DNA from: Hyphomicrobium_A sp963817485
GTDB taxonomy: Bacteria > Pseudomonadota > Alphaproteobacteria > Rhizobiales > Hyphomicrobiaceae
Reading direction: 5' to 3'
Assembly: GCA_963817485.1 (NCBI GenBank)
Contig: CAWFOR010000012.1
Coordinates: forward strand, 1-64,000
DNA: 64,000 nt
Shown here: positions 18,131 through 27,179 of the stretch, piece by piece
How the letters are laid out: each line of letters begins with the position of its first letter
How positions within the stretch are numbered: the first letter of the stretch is position 1
Made by a program: the position numbers and the translations under genes
Notes under the pieces: model-generated
Seen by the model: only the letters and a program-made list of their open reading frames with translations
Database searches by the model: none
What the model was told of the DNA's origin: nothing

Positions 18131-20146
18131 GTGCGACGAACGTCGGAAGCGGAGCGCACGCGGTTGATCGTCGAGGTGGGGCATTTCGCGCTGGTGCTGG
18201 CGCTCCTGGTCGCCGTCTTCCAGATGGTGGTGCCGGCGTGGGGCGCGCATGTGCGCGACCGCGAGCTGATGGCGACGGCCGAGCCCGCGGCCTTGTGCCA
18301 GCTCGGGCTCTTGATCGTGGCGTTCCTCTCGCTGATCAACGCGCACGTGTCGTCGGATTTCTCCGTCGCCAACGTGGTCGCGAACTCGCATTCGACCAAG
18401 CCGCTCATCTATCGCATCTCGGGCGTGTGGGGGAACCACGAAGGCTCGATGGTGCTGTGGGTGCTGATCCTCGCCCTGTTCGGCGGCGCCGTCGCCGCCT
18501 TCGGGCGCAACCTGCCGCCGACGCTGAAAGCCAACGTGCTCGCGGTGCAGGCCTCGATCGCGGTGGCGTTCGTTCTCTTTATCCTCTTCACCTCCAACCC
18601 GTTCCTGCGCGTCGACCCGCCGCCGGCCGACGGCAACGGCCTGAACCCGATCCTGCAGGACCCCGCGCTCGCCTTCCATCCGCCGTTCCTCTACACGGGC
18701 TACGTCGGGTTCTCGATCGCCTACTCGTTCGCCATCGCCGCGCTGCTCGAAGGCCGGCTCGACCCCGCCTGGGCGCGCTGGGTGCGGCCGTGGACGCTGC
18801 TCGCCTGGATGTGCCTCACGATCGGCATCGCCATGGGCTCGTGGTGGGCCTACTACGAGCTCGGCTGGGGCGGCTTCTGGTTCTGGGACCCGGTCGAGAA
18901 CGCGTCCCTCATGCCCTGGCTTGCCGGCACGGCGCTGCTGCACTCCTCGCTCGTCATGGAGAAGCGCGACGCGCTGAAGGTGTGGACGATCCTGCTCGCG
19001 ATCCTCACCTTCTCGCTGTCGCTGATGGGCACATTCCTCGTGCGCTCGGGCGTGCTGACCTCGGTGCACGCGTTCGCCGTCGATCCGCGCCGCGGCGTGT
19101 TTATCCTCGCGATCCTGTCGCTGTTCACCGGCGGCGGGCTTGCCCTCTACGCTTGGCGCGCGCGTGAGCTGCGCCAGGGCGGGTTGTTTGCGCCCATCAG
19201 CCGCGAAGGCGCACTCGTCCTCAACAATATCCTGCTGACGACGGCCTGCGCGACCGTGCTCATCGGCACGCTCTATCCGCTGCTGCTCGAGTTGCTGACG
19301 GGCGCGAAGATCTCGGTCGGGCCACCGTATTTCAACCTGACGTTCGGGCCGCTCGTGGTGCCGCTTCTGCTGGCGCTGCCGTTCGGTCCGTTCCTCGCCT
19401 GGAAGCGCGGTGACATCCTAGGAGCCGCGCAGCGGCTGATGTTTGCGGCAATGCTCGCCGTCGTTGTCCTCGCAATTGCGCTCGCTACGCTCTATCGCGG
19501 ACCCATTTTGGCGCCGTTCGGGCTCGCGATCGGCGTGTTCGTGATGGCAGGCGCCGTCTCCGACCTCGCCTATCGCGCTCGGCTCGGCTCGGTGCCGCTC
19601 GCCGAGACCTGGCGCCGGCTCAAAGGTCAGCCGCGCTCCGCCTTCGGCACGACACTTGCGCACTTCGGCGCCGGCCTGCTCGTCATCGGCATCGTCGCGA
19701 CCAGCGCCTACCGCGAGGAGCGGATCCTCGTGATGAAGCCGGGCGAGGAAGCGAGCATCGCCGGCTACACGCTCTCCTTCCGCGGTGTCGCGCCGGCGAC
19801 GGGGCCGAACTACCGCGAGTCAGTCGGGCTGTTCGATGTTGAGCGCGGCGGCACTCAGATCACGCGGCTCGAGCCGTCGAAGCGGATCTACGACATGCCT
19901 CCGCAGCCGACGACGGAGGCGGGCATCCGCGCGGCCTGGCGCGGCGATCTCTATGTCGTACTGGGAGACGCGCAGGCGGGCGGCGGCTACGCGGTGCGCA
20001 TCTTCTTCAATCCGCTCGTGCGCTGCATCTGGATCGGCGCCCTTTTCATGTTCTTCGGCGGCGCCGTGTCGCTCAGCGATCGGCGCTTGCGCGTGGGCGC
20101 GCCGGGGCGCACGCGACGACTGCTTGCGGCCGCGCCAGGCGAGTGA
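18131..20146 (+). CDS. ccmF: heme lyase subunit CcmF
   Basis: Polytopic membrane protein of up to 671 residues, the heme lyase subunit that joins heme to CxxCH apocytochromes in the periplasm. The tryptophan-rich WWD signature (WGGFWFWDPVENASLMPW) is present, with conserved histidine contexts (ISGVWGNHEGSM, LAFHPPFLYTGYVG, GTALLHSSLVMEKR) and about fifteen membrane segments. A large periplasmic loop precedes the last helix. The GTG at 18131 is the longest start; a TTG at 18164 would give the N terminus usual for CcmF (IVEVGHFALVLAL). ccmE, ccmG and ccmH, which normally flank ccmF, are absent, so it would depend on partners elsewhere or serve as a locus-specific paralogue with the CcmI at 8.1 kb. 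Confidence 0.92.
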   Translation: MRRTSEAERTRLIVEVGHFALVLALLVAVFQMVVPAWGAHVRDRELMATAEPAALCQLGLLIVAFLSLINAHVSSDFSVANVVANSHSTKPLIYRISGVWGNHEGSMVLWVLILALFGGAVAAFGRNLPPTLKANVLAVQASIAVAFVLFILFTSNPFLRVDPPPADGNGLNPILQDPALAFHPPFLYTGYVGFSIAYSFAIAALLEGRLDPAWARWVRPWTLLAWMCLTIGIAMGSWWAYYELGWGGFWFWDPVENASLMPWLAGTALLHSSLVMEKRDALKVWTILLAILTFSLSLMGTFLVRSGVLTSVHAFAVDPRRGVFILAILSLFTGGGLALYAWRARELRQGGLFAPISREGALVLNNILLTTACATVLIGTLYPLLLELLTGAKISVGPPYFNLTFGPLVVPLLLALPFGPFLAWKRGDILGAAQRLMFAAMLAVVVLAIALATLYRGPILAPFGLAIGVFVMAGAVSDLAYRARLGSVPLAETWRRLKGQPRSAFGTTLAHFGAGLLVIGIVATSAYREERILVMKPGEEASIAGYTLSFRGVAPATGPNYRESVGLFDVERGGTQITRLEPSKRIYDMPPQPTTEAGIRAAWRGDLYVVLGDAQAGGGYAVRIFFNPLVRCIWIGALFMFFGGAVSLSDRRLRVGAPGRTRRLLAAAPGE

Positions 20147-20490
20147 GTGCGATGCTAGTGCGATGCTAATCTACAGCCATCGGCTTGCACTTGCGCTGAT
20201 GAGCGGCCTGCCCCTCGCGGCGGCCATATCCATTGGACCTATTGAATGTGCCCCTCATCGTCAATGTCGTGATCGATGAACGGCGTCTCAAACAGGACCT
20301 GACACTCTGGAAATCGTGACCTTGTCTTCGGCAATGGTCGGAGGCGAAAGTCCGAACAGAGAGGCACGCTCGTCGCTACGACCTTTCCTGGCCGCAGGCT
20401 GATTTGCGCGTGCTCGATAGCGGAGAGGGGCTTTACTACCTCTCAAACTTCCGTTCGGACCCACGCGGCCGTTCGACGCGGGTCTCTCGA
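20147..20490. other. non-coding or decayed stretch after ccmF
   Basis: No intact gene. A short plus-strand peptide with a hydrophobic start (about 20164-20280) and another protein-like stretch (DLSWPQADLRVLDSGEG, about 20380-20440) may be remnants, but neither was identified. ccmG or ccmH would be expected here and are not present. Confidence 0.35.
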
Positions 20491-20830
20491 TCACGCGGCC
20501 GCGACGTTCGCCACAGGAATCGGCTCGCGCCAGGCCGGAAGCTCGTTGAGGCGCGCATGCCAACGCGCGATTAGCGCAAATCCACCGACCGCAAACTGCT
20601 TGAAAAAGCCTGTCGCCCCTTGAACCGCATTGTGGTCCGGCGCGGCTTGCAGGTAATCCGGCTTAATGAGGTTCTGGAAGTAGAGTACACCCGCGTAACG
20701 AGTGAAGTGCTCAGAATTCCAGCTCAGCCATCGCAATACCTCGATCTGGTGGTCGTCGGTGGGCCATAGGTCGGATCCCGCGGCCCCGGGCGAGGTAGGC
20801 CATGATCACACGTAGTCCTCGCCCACGCGA
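20491..20830 (-). pseudogene. glutathione S-transferase C-terminal remnant
   Basis: The minus strand reads an alpha-helical GST-like C-terminal half (SDLWPTDDQIEVLRWLSW, then FTRYAGVLYFQNLIKP). A further upstream piece (VIMAYLAR, the end of a GST N-terminal domain) lies in another frame. The N-terminal thioredoxin-like domain is missing and a frameshift lies near 20785, so this is a decayed fragment. Identification rests on the pattern around the domain junction. Confidence 0.55.
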
Positions 20831-20919
20831 CCAGCGCGCAGACGCCTGCGACGAGATGTGCGGAGCGAACGAACGTGAGAAACGGACCAGAGCGAGAGAT
20901 CATCAAGCATGGTCGTCAC

Positions 20920-21264
20920 TCAGGCAGCGGCCGGCGCGGCGCAAAGCTCGGCAAGCGCAAGACGGCCGAACGCTTCGACAGACTCGACCCAATAGACGAG
21001 GTTCGCGATCCCGGCTTTTGTGCGGATGTCCTCAAGAATCGGTGCCAAGCGTGCGCGCGGAATGATCAGAGTGAGAATGCCGCGCATCACGCGTCCGCGC
21101 ACGCGCTCTTGCACGCTTGCCTTGCTGAAGTCGTGGCCGTGGCCTTCCGCGCGCCAGGTGGTGAAGCCCCTGAGCGGCGGCTCGGCGTTCAGCATCAACT
21201 CGATGATGCAGTCCTCCGCATCCGGCGGATAGACGAGCGTCAGCTTGCAAAGGGATTGGTCCAT
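20920..21264 (-). CDS. DUF3240 (PII-like) protein of the metal efflux operon
   Basis: Small protein of 114 residues. The N-terminal part (CKLTLVYPPDAEDCIIELML) and central strand pattern match DUF3240, a ferredoxin-like, PII-related fold often encoded directly after heavy-metal RND transporters. Its start lies 25 bases inside the end of the RND gene, so translation is probably coupled. The residues after RGRVMRGILTLIIP and a C-terminal alanine-rich tail follow the family length. A metal-sensing or regulatory role for the pump is plausible but unproven. Confidence 0.75.
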   Translation of the reverse strand: MDQSLCKLTLVYPPDAEDCIIELMLNAEPPLRGFTTWRAEGHGHDFSKASVQERVRGRVMRGILTLIIPRARLAPILEDIRTKAGIANLVYWVESVEAFGRLALAELCAAPAAA

Positions 21265-24200
21265 GACAGGCTCCGCATTTCAACTTGAGATGATCTTGCC
21301 GCGACACCAAACCGGCGAAACAGGATTGGTAACAGCACTAGAGTGAGAGCCGTCGATGTGGCGAGACCGCCAATGACGACGATGGCGAGCGGCTTCTGGA
21401 TTTCCGAGCCTGGACCGCTGGCAAACAGCAGCGGTACGAGGCCGAAGGCAGCGATGCTCGCCGTCATCAGGACGGGGCGCAGGCGGCGCAAGGATCCTTC
21501 GAAGACAACTTGACCCAACGGCGTGCCGATGGCGAGAAGCTGGTTGAAGTGGCTGACCAACACCAAGCCGTTGAGGACGGCGATGCCAAGGAGCGCAATG
21601 AACCCGACGGAGGCCGGCACCGACAGGTACTCGCCGGAGGCCCAAAGCGCGAGAATGCCGCCGATCAGCGCAAACGGCACGTTGGCGAGGATCAGAAGGG
21701 ATTGGCGCAGCGACCGCAGTGTCGCGAACAGCACGAGGAAGATCAACCCGAGGGCGATGGGCACGACGATGGCGAGACGGGTGGCCGCGCGCCGCTGGTT
21801 CTCGAATTGGCCGCCCCAGACTAGACGGTAGCCAGCCGGAAGTTGCACCTTGGCGGCGACGGCTTTCTGCGCGTCCTCCACGAAGCCCACGAGATCGCGA
21901 CCGGACACATAAGCCTGCACGATTGCGAAGCGTCCCGCGTTCTCTCGGTCGACCTTGACCGCGCCCGCGGTGCGACGAAGGTGCGCAACATCGCCGATGC
22001 GGATGAGACCGCCGTCGCCGGCCGCCAACTGACTTTGGGCAAAGAGCTCGGGTGCTTCGCGAAGCGTCTCAGGCCCACGGACCACGATGTTTGTTCGCCT
22101 CTGCGCCTCAACAACGATGCCGGCCGGCGCTCCTTCTAAAAGGGCGCGGAGCTCGTCCTCGATGCGGGTGACAGATAGACCCGTGCGGCCCGCAGTCAGG
22201 CGGTCCATATCGATCTGCAGGTAGTCGACGGTGGCGTTGGAAGCGGTGAAGACCTCGGAGGCTCCTCTTACGCTGGCGATCGCCGTCCGGACACGACCTG
22301 CGAGATTCGCAAGCACCTTGAGGTCCGGTCCGAAGATCTTCACCGCCAAGTCACCCCGCGCACCAGTAAGCATTTCGGAGGTTCGCATTTCGATCGGCTG
22401 GGTGAAAGCGAACTCGATGCCTGGTAGCTCCGCCAGTGCCTTGCGCAACTGCTCCACCAGCCAGCCCTTATCGGGCACGCGCCATTGGTCCTTTGGCTTC
22501 AGGACCAAGAAGGCGTCCGTCTCGTTGGGGCTCATGGGGTCGAGGCCCAGCTCGTCAGAGCCAACGCGGGCAACGACGTGCTCGATCTCGGGAACCCTTT
22601 CGCGCAGCGCGCGCTGAATGCGCAGGTCTGTCGCGACGCTCTGCCCGAGGTTGATCGAGGGGAGCTTGGTCGTCTGCATGATGACCGAACCCTCGTCCAG
22701 CGTCGGCATGAACGTCTTGCCGGTCGCGAGATAGGCGAACACCATCGCTCCCACGCCGGCCAGCGCCACGGCGTAGACGGGCACCGGATGGGCGAGACAG
22801 AAGCGCAAAAGTGGGCGATAGCCGCGCTCCAGCACCCGCATGAGAATGGGAGTCTTGTGGGCGCCGCCGCGAAGGAACAGCGACGACAGAACGGGAATCA
22901 GCGTCAAAGATAATACGAGCGAGCCTGAGAGCGCGAACACGATCGTCAGGGCAACGGGCGCAAACAGCTTCCCTTCCAGACCCTGCAGCGACAGGAGCGG
23001 AAGGAAGACGAGGCAAATGATCAGGATACCAGAGGCAACCGGCATCACTACCTCGACCACCGCCTGGTAGACCTGGTGAAGAAGCGGAATGCGCTTATCG
23101 TTCGCATGATGGTTGAGGCGCTCGACCGTGTTCTCGACTACGACGACGGCGGCGTCGACGATAAGTCCGATGGCGATGGCTAGCCCGCCGAGGCTCATGA
23201 GGTTCGCCGACATGCCGAACAGGCGCATCATCGAGAACGTAATTAGCGCCGCCATCGGCAGCGTGACTGCCACGACGAGCGAGGCACGCAGGCTTCCGAG
23301 AAAGACCAGAAGAAGAATGATGACGAGCACCGTCGCTTCGAGCAGTGCCTTTTTGACCGTGCCGACCGCGCGTTGGACAAGGTCAGATCGGTCATAGAAG
23401 GGCTTGAGCGTCACGCCTTCGGGGAGGCTCGATTTCAGGCCCTCCAGCCGCTCGCGGACCGCTTTCACGATCGCGTTCGCATCGGCGCCGCGCAGCGACA
23501 GAACGAGGCCCTCTACGGCCTCGCCACTACCGTCCTTGGTCACGGCGCCGTAGCGTGTGAGGTTGCCTATACCGACGAGAGCCACGTCGCGGATGCGCAG
23601 GACCTTGCCGCCCTCCGAGCGGAGCACGACCTGCTCCAAGTCGCCGGGAGTGCGGATCGCGCCTTCGGTGCGCACGACGAGTGCTTTCTCGCCGTCGGAC
23701 AGCCGGCCGGCGCCATCATTGCGATTGGCGGCTGCGATCGCGTCTTTGATATCGGCGATACTCAAGCCCGCCGCCGCGAGTGCAGCGCTGTCGGGGACGA
23801 CCTCGAACGTGCGCACGAGGCCTCCCAGGGCATTAACGTCAGCGACCCCGGGTATCGTTCTGAGGACGGGACGGATGGTCCAATCGAGGAGGCCGCGGCG
23901 CTCCTCGAGGGTCAGATTGCCGCCCTCGATGGTGAACATGAAAACGTCGGAGAGCGGCGTGGAGATCGGCGCCAAACCACCCGACACGTTCGACGGCAGT
24001 TCGCCGACCACGCCCGCCAACCGCTCGGCGACCTGCTGGCGCGCCCAATAGATGTCGGTCCCGTCCTCGAAGTCAATCGTGACGTCGGCGATTGCATACT
24101 TTGCCGATGAGCGCAGGATTGTCTGGCGTGGAATTCCCAGAAGCTCGAGTTCGACCGGCGTGATGACGCGTGTCTCGACCTCCTCCGGCGTCATCCCTGG

Positions 24201-24359
24201 CGCCTTCATAATGATCTTGACCTGCACCGCCGAGATATCGGGAAAGGCGTCGATCGGCATGCGCAAGAATGCATAGGCGCCCGCTGCGGCGACCAGCACC
24301 GCGCAGAGCAGCACGAAGGCTCGCTGCGTGAGCGCGAACTCGACTACCCTGCGTAGCAT
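21240..24359 (-). CDS. heavy-metal efflux RND transporter (CusA/CzcA family)
   Basis: Inner-membrane RND pump of 1039 residues, the usual family length, that exports metal ions in exchange for protons with an adaptor and outer-membrane channel. Visible hallmarks: first helix and FPDISAVQV, the periplasmic PN/PC domains, and the TM4 signature around GLAIAIGLIVDAAVVVVEN, with the acidic residues of the proton relay. The AIAIG rather than DFG form of TM4 is closer to CusA-type pumps than to classical CzcA. Twelve membrane segments can be traced in two repeats. The substrate metal cannot be fixed from this. Operon order is adaptor, pump, DUF3240; no outer-membrane factor is encoded here. Confidence 0.9.
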   Translation of the reverse strand: MLRRVVEFALTQRAFVLLCAVLVAAAGAYAFLRMPIDAFPDISAVQVKIIMKAPGMTPEEVETRVITPVELELLGIPRQTILRSSAKYAIADVTIDFEDGTDIYWARQQVAERLAGVVGELPSNVSGGLAPISTPLSDVFMFTIEGGNLTLEERRGLLDWTIRPVLRTIPGVADVNALGGLVRTFEVVPDSAALAAAGLSIADIKDAIAAANRNDGAGRLSDGEKALVVRTEGAIRTPGDLEQVVLRSEGGKVLRIRDVALVGIGNLTRYGAVTKDGSGEAVEGLVLSLRGADANAIVKAVRERLEGLKSSLPEGVTLKPFYDRSDLVQRAVGTVKKALLEATVLVIILLLVFLGSLRASLVVAVTLPMAALITFSMMRLFGMSANLMSLGGLAIAIGLIVDAAVVVVENTVERLNHHANDKRIPLLHQVYQAVVEVVMPVASGILIICLVFLPLLSLQGLEGKLFAPVALTIVFALSGSLVLSLTLIPVLSSLFLRGGAHKTPILMRVLERGYRPLLRFCLAHPVPVYAVALAGVGAMVFAYLATGKTFMPTLDEGSVIMQTTKLPSINLGQSVATDLRIQRALRERVPEIEHVVARVGSDELGLDPMSPNETDAFLVLKPKDQWRVPDKGWLVEQLRKALAELPGIEFAFTQPIEMRTSEMLTGARGDLAVKIFGPDLKVLANLAGRVRTAIASVRGASEVFTASNATVDYLQIDMDRLTAGRTGLSVTRIEDELRALLEGAPAGIVVEAQRRTNIVVRGPETLREAPELFAQSQLAAGDGGLIRIGDVAHLRRTAGAVKVDRENAGRFAIVQAYVSGRDLVGFVEDAQKAVAAKVQLPAGYRLVWGGQFENQRRAATRLAIVVPIALGLIFLVLFATLRSLRQSLLILANVPFALIGGILALWASGEYLSVPASVGFIALLGIAVLNGLVLVSHFNQLLAIGTPLGQVVFEGSLRRLRPVLMTASIAAFGLVPLLFASGPGSEIQKPLAIVVIGGLATSTALTLVLLPILFRRFGVAARSSQVEMRSLSWTNPFAS

Positions 24360-24362
24360 CGC

Positions 24363-25424
24363 CTACTCCGCGCCGATCATGTTTTCGAGCTGGGCGAGCC
24401 CTGAGACGGCGACTTTCTGCCCCGGGGCTAGGTTGGCCTCAATCGTCGCCGCTTGCAGTGTTTTGCCCCTCACCTTCACTGGCAGCACGGTGAAGCCGAA
24501 CTCGGTGCGCACGAATACGCGCGGCGTGCCCGCCACCCAGACAACTGCCCGCGCCGGAACGTCCAACCCGCCGATCGCGGCGTCCCGGTGAATGCTGAGC
24601 GTCACCATCTGGCCAGCGACATAGCCCGACGCGGCCGGGATCGTGCCGATGAGCGTGGCTGATCGTGTCTTTGGATCCAACGTATGGCCGACCGACAGCA
24701 CTTTGCCGGATACGCTTTCGTCCAGACGGATGCTGTCACCAGGTCGCACCTTGCCCATCAAAGAGGCCGGCAACTGCGCCTCGACCCAAAGCTCGTCGCT
24801 GGTGTCCAAGACGACCGCGGGTGCCATGGCAACGATGCTCGCGCCTGGGCCGACGCTGGCCTCCACGATACGTCCGGCCCTCGGGGCGACCAAATCGTAG
24901 CTGCCGTCGGGATTGCTCCTAATGTTGCCGAGGGATACGAGCCGTCGGTGCTCCTCCACCACGGCACGCAACCCCTCGCGCTGAGCTTCGGTCTCCGCTG
25001 CGCGCGTCGGCGAGGCGATGTTTTTCTCAGCCAGCCTGCGATAGCGTTCGGCGACGGCCGCGGCTGCGCCAAGATTGGCTTCAGCCTGGCGCAATTGGGA
25101 TAGGGTTTCCACCAGCTCGCGGCTGGAAATCGTCATCAACTTGCGACCTTGCTCGACGGTTTCGCCGGGTAGGACCTCGACCGACACAACGGTGCCCGAG
25201 AAGGGTGCCGGCACTGCAATCCGGCTATTCATCGGAGGGATGACGGTGGCGGGTAGAAGCGCAATCGCTTCATCCGTTGCCGGGCGCACTTCCTGGAGTT
25301 TGATTTCGAGACGATCGATTTGTGCCTGCGAGACGGCGATTTCGGCGGCAAGCGCCGGCTGTTCCGCCAGTCCCTCCAAAGGGATCAGCGCCAAGACCGC
25401 TACGAGAATCCTGCCTGAAAACAT
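24363..25424 (-). CDS. RND efflux periplasmic adaptor
   Basis: Membrane fusion protein of about 353 residues. The ATG at 25424 follows GGAGG by a good spacing and opens a signal peptide (MFSGRILVAVLALIP...ALA); an in-frame GTG or ATG further upstream is less likely. Lipoyl-like halves flank an alpha-helical hairpin (VSVEVLPGETVEQGRKL, then PRAGRIVEASVGPGASI), followed by the beta-barrel domain (LWVEAQLPASLMGKVRPGD) and a membrane-proximal domain. It links the RND pump to an outer-membrane channel. It ends 3 bases before the pump gene begins. Confidence 0.88.
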   Translation of the reverse strand: MFSGRILVAVLALIPLEGLAEQPALAAEIAVSQAQIDRLEIKLQEVRPATDEAIALLPATVIPPMNSRIAVPAPFSGTVVSVEVLPGETVEQGRKLMTISSRELVETLSQLRQAEANLGAAAAVAERYRRLAEKNIASPTRAAETEAQREGLRAVVEEHRRLVSLGNIRSNPDGSYDLVAPRAGRIVEASVGPGASIVAMAPAVVLDTSDELWVEAQLPASLMGKVRPGDSIRLDESVSGKVLSVGHTLDPKTRSATLIGTIPAASGYVAGQMVTLSIHRDAAIGGLDVPARAVVWVAGTPRVFVRTEFGFTVLPVKVRGKTLQAATIEANLAPGQKVAVSGLAQLENMIGAE

Positions 25425-25799
25425 AGCCCGTAACCTCCAGTGCGGCTCGGGCTGTCGCATGCTCACCTGAAAGCAACCTGAAAACACAGTCGAACCGCGC
25501 ATCCAATTGAGCAGCCCGATGACCGCGCAGACCGCACCCCAAGATGCATCAGGCCTTATCCATACGTGCGTAGATCAGAGACCCAAGCAATGCATTGATC
25601 TGAGACAACACCGCGTCTTGCGATGTCGCCCCCCAATGTCGGCTCAAGCATTTTAGGCGTAGCCAACAATATGCTTAATCGGGTGCTTGGCTTCTCGGAC
25701 ATTTATGCAATCGCGAGGCTCGCCGCATTGACGCGAATCAGTGCGCAAAACAGCGCGCGCAGCGATGTTCGAGCCGGAAGTTAACGAGGAAAGCCTCTC
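25425..25799. other. divergent intergenic region
   Basis: Lies between the leftward RND operon and the rightward small-protein genes and should hold both promoters. A TTGATCTGAGACAA at about 25596 is a poor match to an FNR box. No gene recognised. Confidence 0.4.
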
Positions 25800-26017
25800 A
25801 TGCATGGCTGGGATACGTGGTGGGGAGGCGGCGGGATGTGGTTAGGGCCTCTGTGGATGATCGTTTGGCTGGCGGTTCTCTTAGCGGTCATCGTCGCCAT
25901 GGTCCGCTGGCGTAGCGAGAAAAGATGGCGGCGGCGACAGGCCAGCGCGCGGCGCGCGCGATATTCCAACGCTACGCACGCGGGGAGATTGACCGCGACG
26001 AAGGACATCGCGGATAG
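25800..26017 (+). pseudogene. small membrane SHOCT-domain protein, frameshifted
   Basis: The ATG at 25800 follows a GAGG. The N terminus is Trp/Gly-rich, then one membrane helix (LWMIVWLAVLLAVIVAMV). In another frame from about 25950 the C-terminal SHOCT motif is readable (ARAIFQRYARGEIDRDE), ending at TAG 26015. An indel between about 25935 and 25960 separates the two. The intact protein would be about 72 residues. SHOCT motifs are thought to mediate oligomerisation. The next gene starts immediately after. Confidence 0.7.
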
Positions 26018-26020
26018 GTA

Positions 26021-26416
26021 ATGATGGCGTACTACTTCAATACGACGCTGCCGGGTCCATTCGACGAGGCCGTCGCCCGCACGGTGGCCGCGTTGAAAGA
26101 GGAAGCTTTCGGCATCATCACCGAGATCGACGTGCAAAAGACGCTGCACGAGAAGATCGGCGTAGAGTTCCGTAAGTATCGGATCCTAGGTGCTTGCAAT
26201 CCCAAGCTCGCTCACCAAGCGCTTCAGCTGGAAGACAAGATTGGCACCATGTTGCCGTGCAGTGTGGTCGTGCAGGATCTTCCCGACGGTCGCGTCGAGG
26301 TGGCGGCAATCGATCCCGTTGCATCCATGCAGGCAATCGATAATCCGCAGCTCAAGGAGGCGGCCGCCCAAGTCAGCGAGAAGCTCAAGCGCGTCATAGC
26401 GCGGCTGCGGGGATAG
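26021..26416 (+). CDS. DUF302 protein
   Basis: Soluble protein of 131 residues matching DUF302: the N-terminal strand/helix (FDEAVARTVAALKEEAFGIITEIDV), LGACNPKLAHQAL with a conserved cysteine, LPCSVVVQDL, and VAAIDPVASM. Function of the family is unknown; members often sit with redox or metal stress genes. The ATG at 26021 overlaps the preceding TAA (TAATG), and a second ATG follows at 26024. Confidence 0.9.
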   Translation: MMAYYFNTTLPGPFDEAVARTVAALKEEAFGIITEIDVQKTLHEKIGVEFRKYRILGACNPKLAHQALQLEDKIGTMLPCSVVVQDLPDGRVEVAAIDPVASMQAIDNPQLKEAAAQVSEKLKRVIARLRG

Positions 26417-26461
26417 GGGCGATGATTTTGAAGCAAGAATACTTGCCCTAGGAGGGCGTAA

Positions 26462-27025
26462 ATGAGCGCTGCACATGAGAGAGAGGTATACGTCTGGGAT
26501 CCGTTCGTGAGGATCTTCCACTGGGTCTTGGTCGTCGCATTCACGGTTGCCTTCCTGACCGAGGAAGACACGCTTAACATTCACGTCTGGGCAGGTTATG
26601 CGGTGGGCATTCTGATCATCGCGCGCGTGGTCTGGGGTTTTGTAGGACCGCCGCATGCGCGCTTCTCCGATTTCGTCTACAAGCCCGCCGCCTCGATTAC
26701 CTACATCGGCGATGTATTGCGCTTGCGCTCAGCACGCTACCTCGGACACAGCCCCGCTGGAGGAGCAATGGTAATACTGCTCTTGGCGCTCCTGACTGCG
26801 ACGGTGGTGACTGGCCTCATTGTCTACGGAGGCGAGCACCAGGGAGGACCGCTTGCGGGCATCGTCACTAGCCAACGAGCAGAAGCGCTTGAGGACCTGC
26901 ATAACGTCCTCGCTAACGTGACGTTCGCCTTCGTGCTTGCGCACATCGCCGCCGTGGTGCTCGCGAGCTTTGCGCATCGCGAGAACCTGATCCGCTCGAT
27001 GTTCACCGGGTACAAACGCCCGTGA
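26462..27025 (+). CDS. cytochrome b561-family membrane protein
   Basis: Protein of 187 residues starting at an ATG after AGGAGG. Four membrane helices carry the expected heme-ligand histidines: FHW in helix 1, HVWAG in helix 2, and two in the C-terminal half (DLHNVLAN, LAHIAAV). This is the b561/hydrogenase cytochrome b subunit fold that takes electrons from quinol and hands them to a partner cytochrome or oxidoreductase. Its partner is not adjacent; small c-type cytochromes lie nearby at 28.9 and 36.1 kb. A degraded copy of its C-terminus occurs at 41178-41288. Confidence 0.88.
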   Translation: MSAAHEREVYVWDPFVRIFHWVLVVAFTVAFLTEEDTLNIHVWAGYAVGILIIARVVWGFVGPPHARFSDFVYKPAASITYIGDVLRLRSARYLGHSPAGGAMVILLLALLTATVVTGLIVYGGEHQGGPLAGIVTSQRAEALEDLHNVLANVTFAFVLAHIAAVVLASFAHRENLIRSMFTGYKRP

Positions 27026-27179
27026 AGAACCACGAGGCGCCGGCGCAGTGCCGAAATCCGTAGACGAGAGTTGACGCGGAGCCGACCCGATGCGAGGACG
27101 ATTATCCCCGTCTCTATTATTCTGCCAGAGGGGCACGAAGTCACTCACACCGTCTCTCAGCTGAGATAGCGTGGTGCTC

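Noticed and set aside
25596..25609. Possible FNR box TTGATCTGAGACAA
   Set aside because: Second half-site has two mismatches and it lies about 190 bases from the nearest start.
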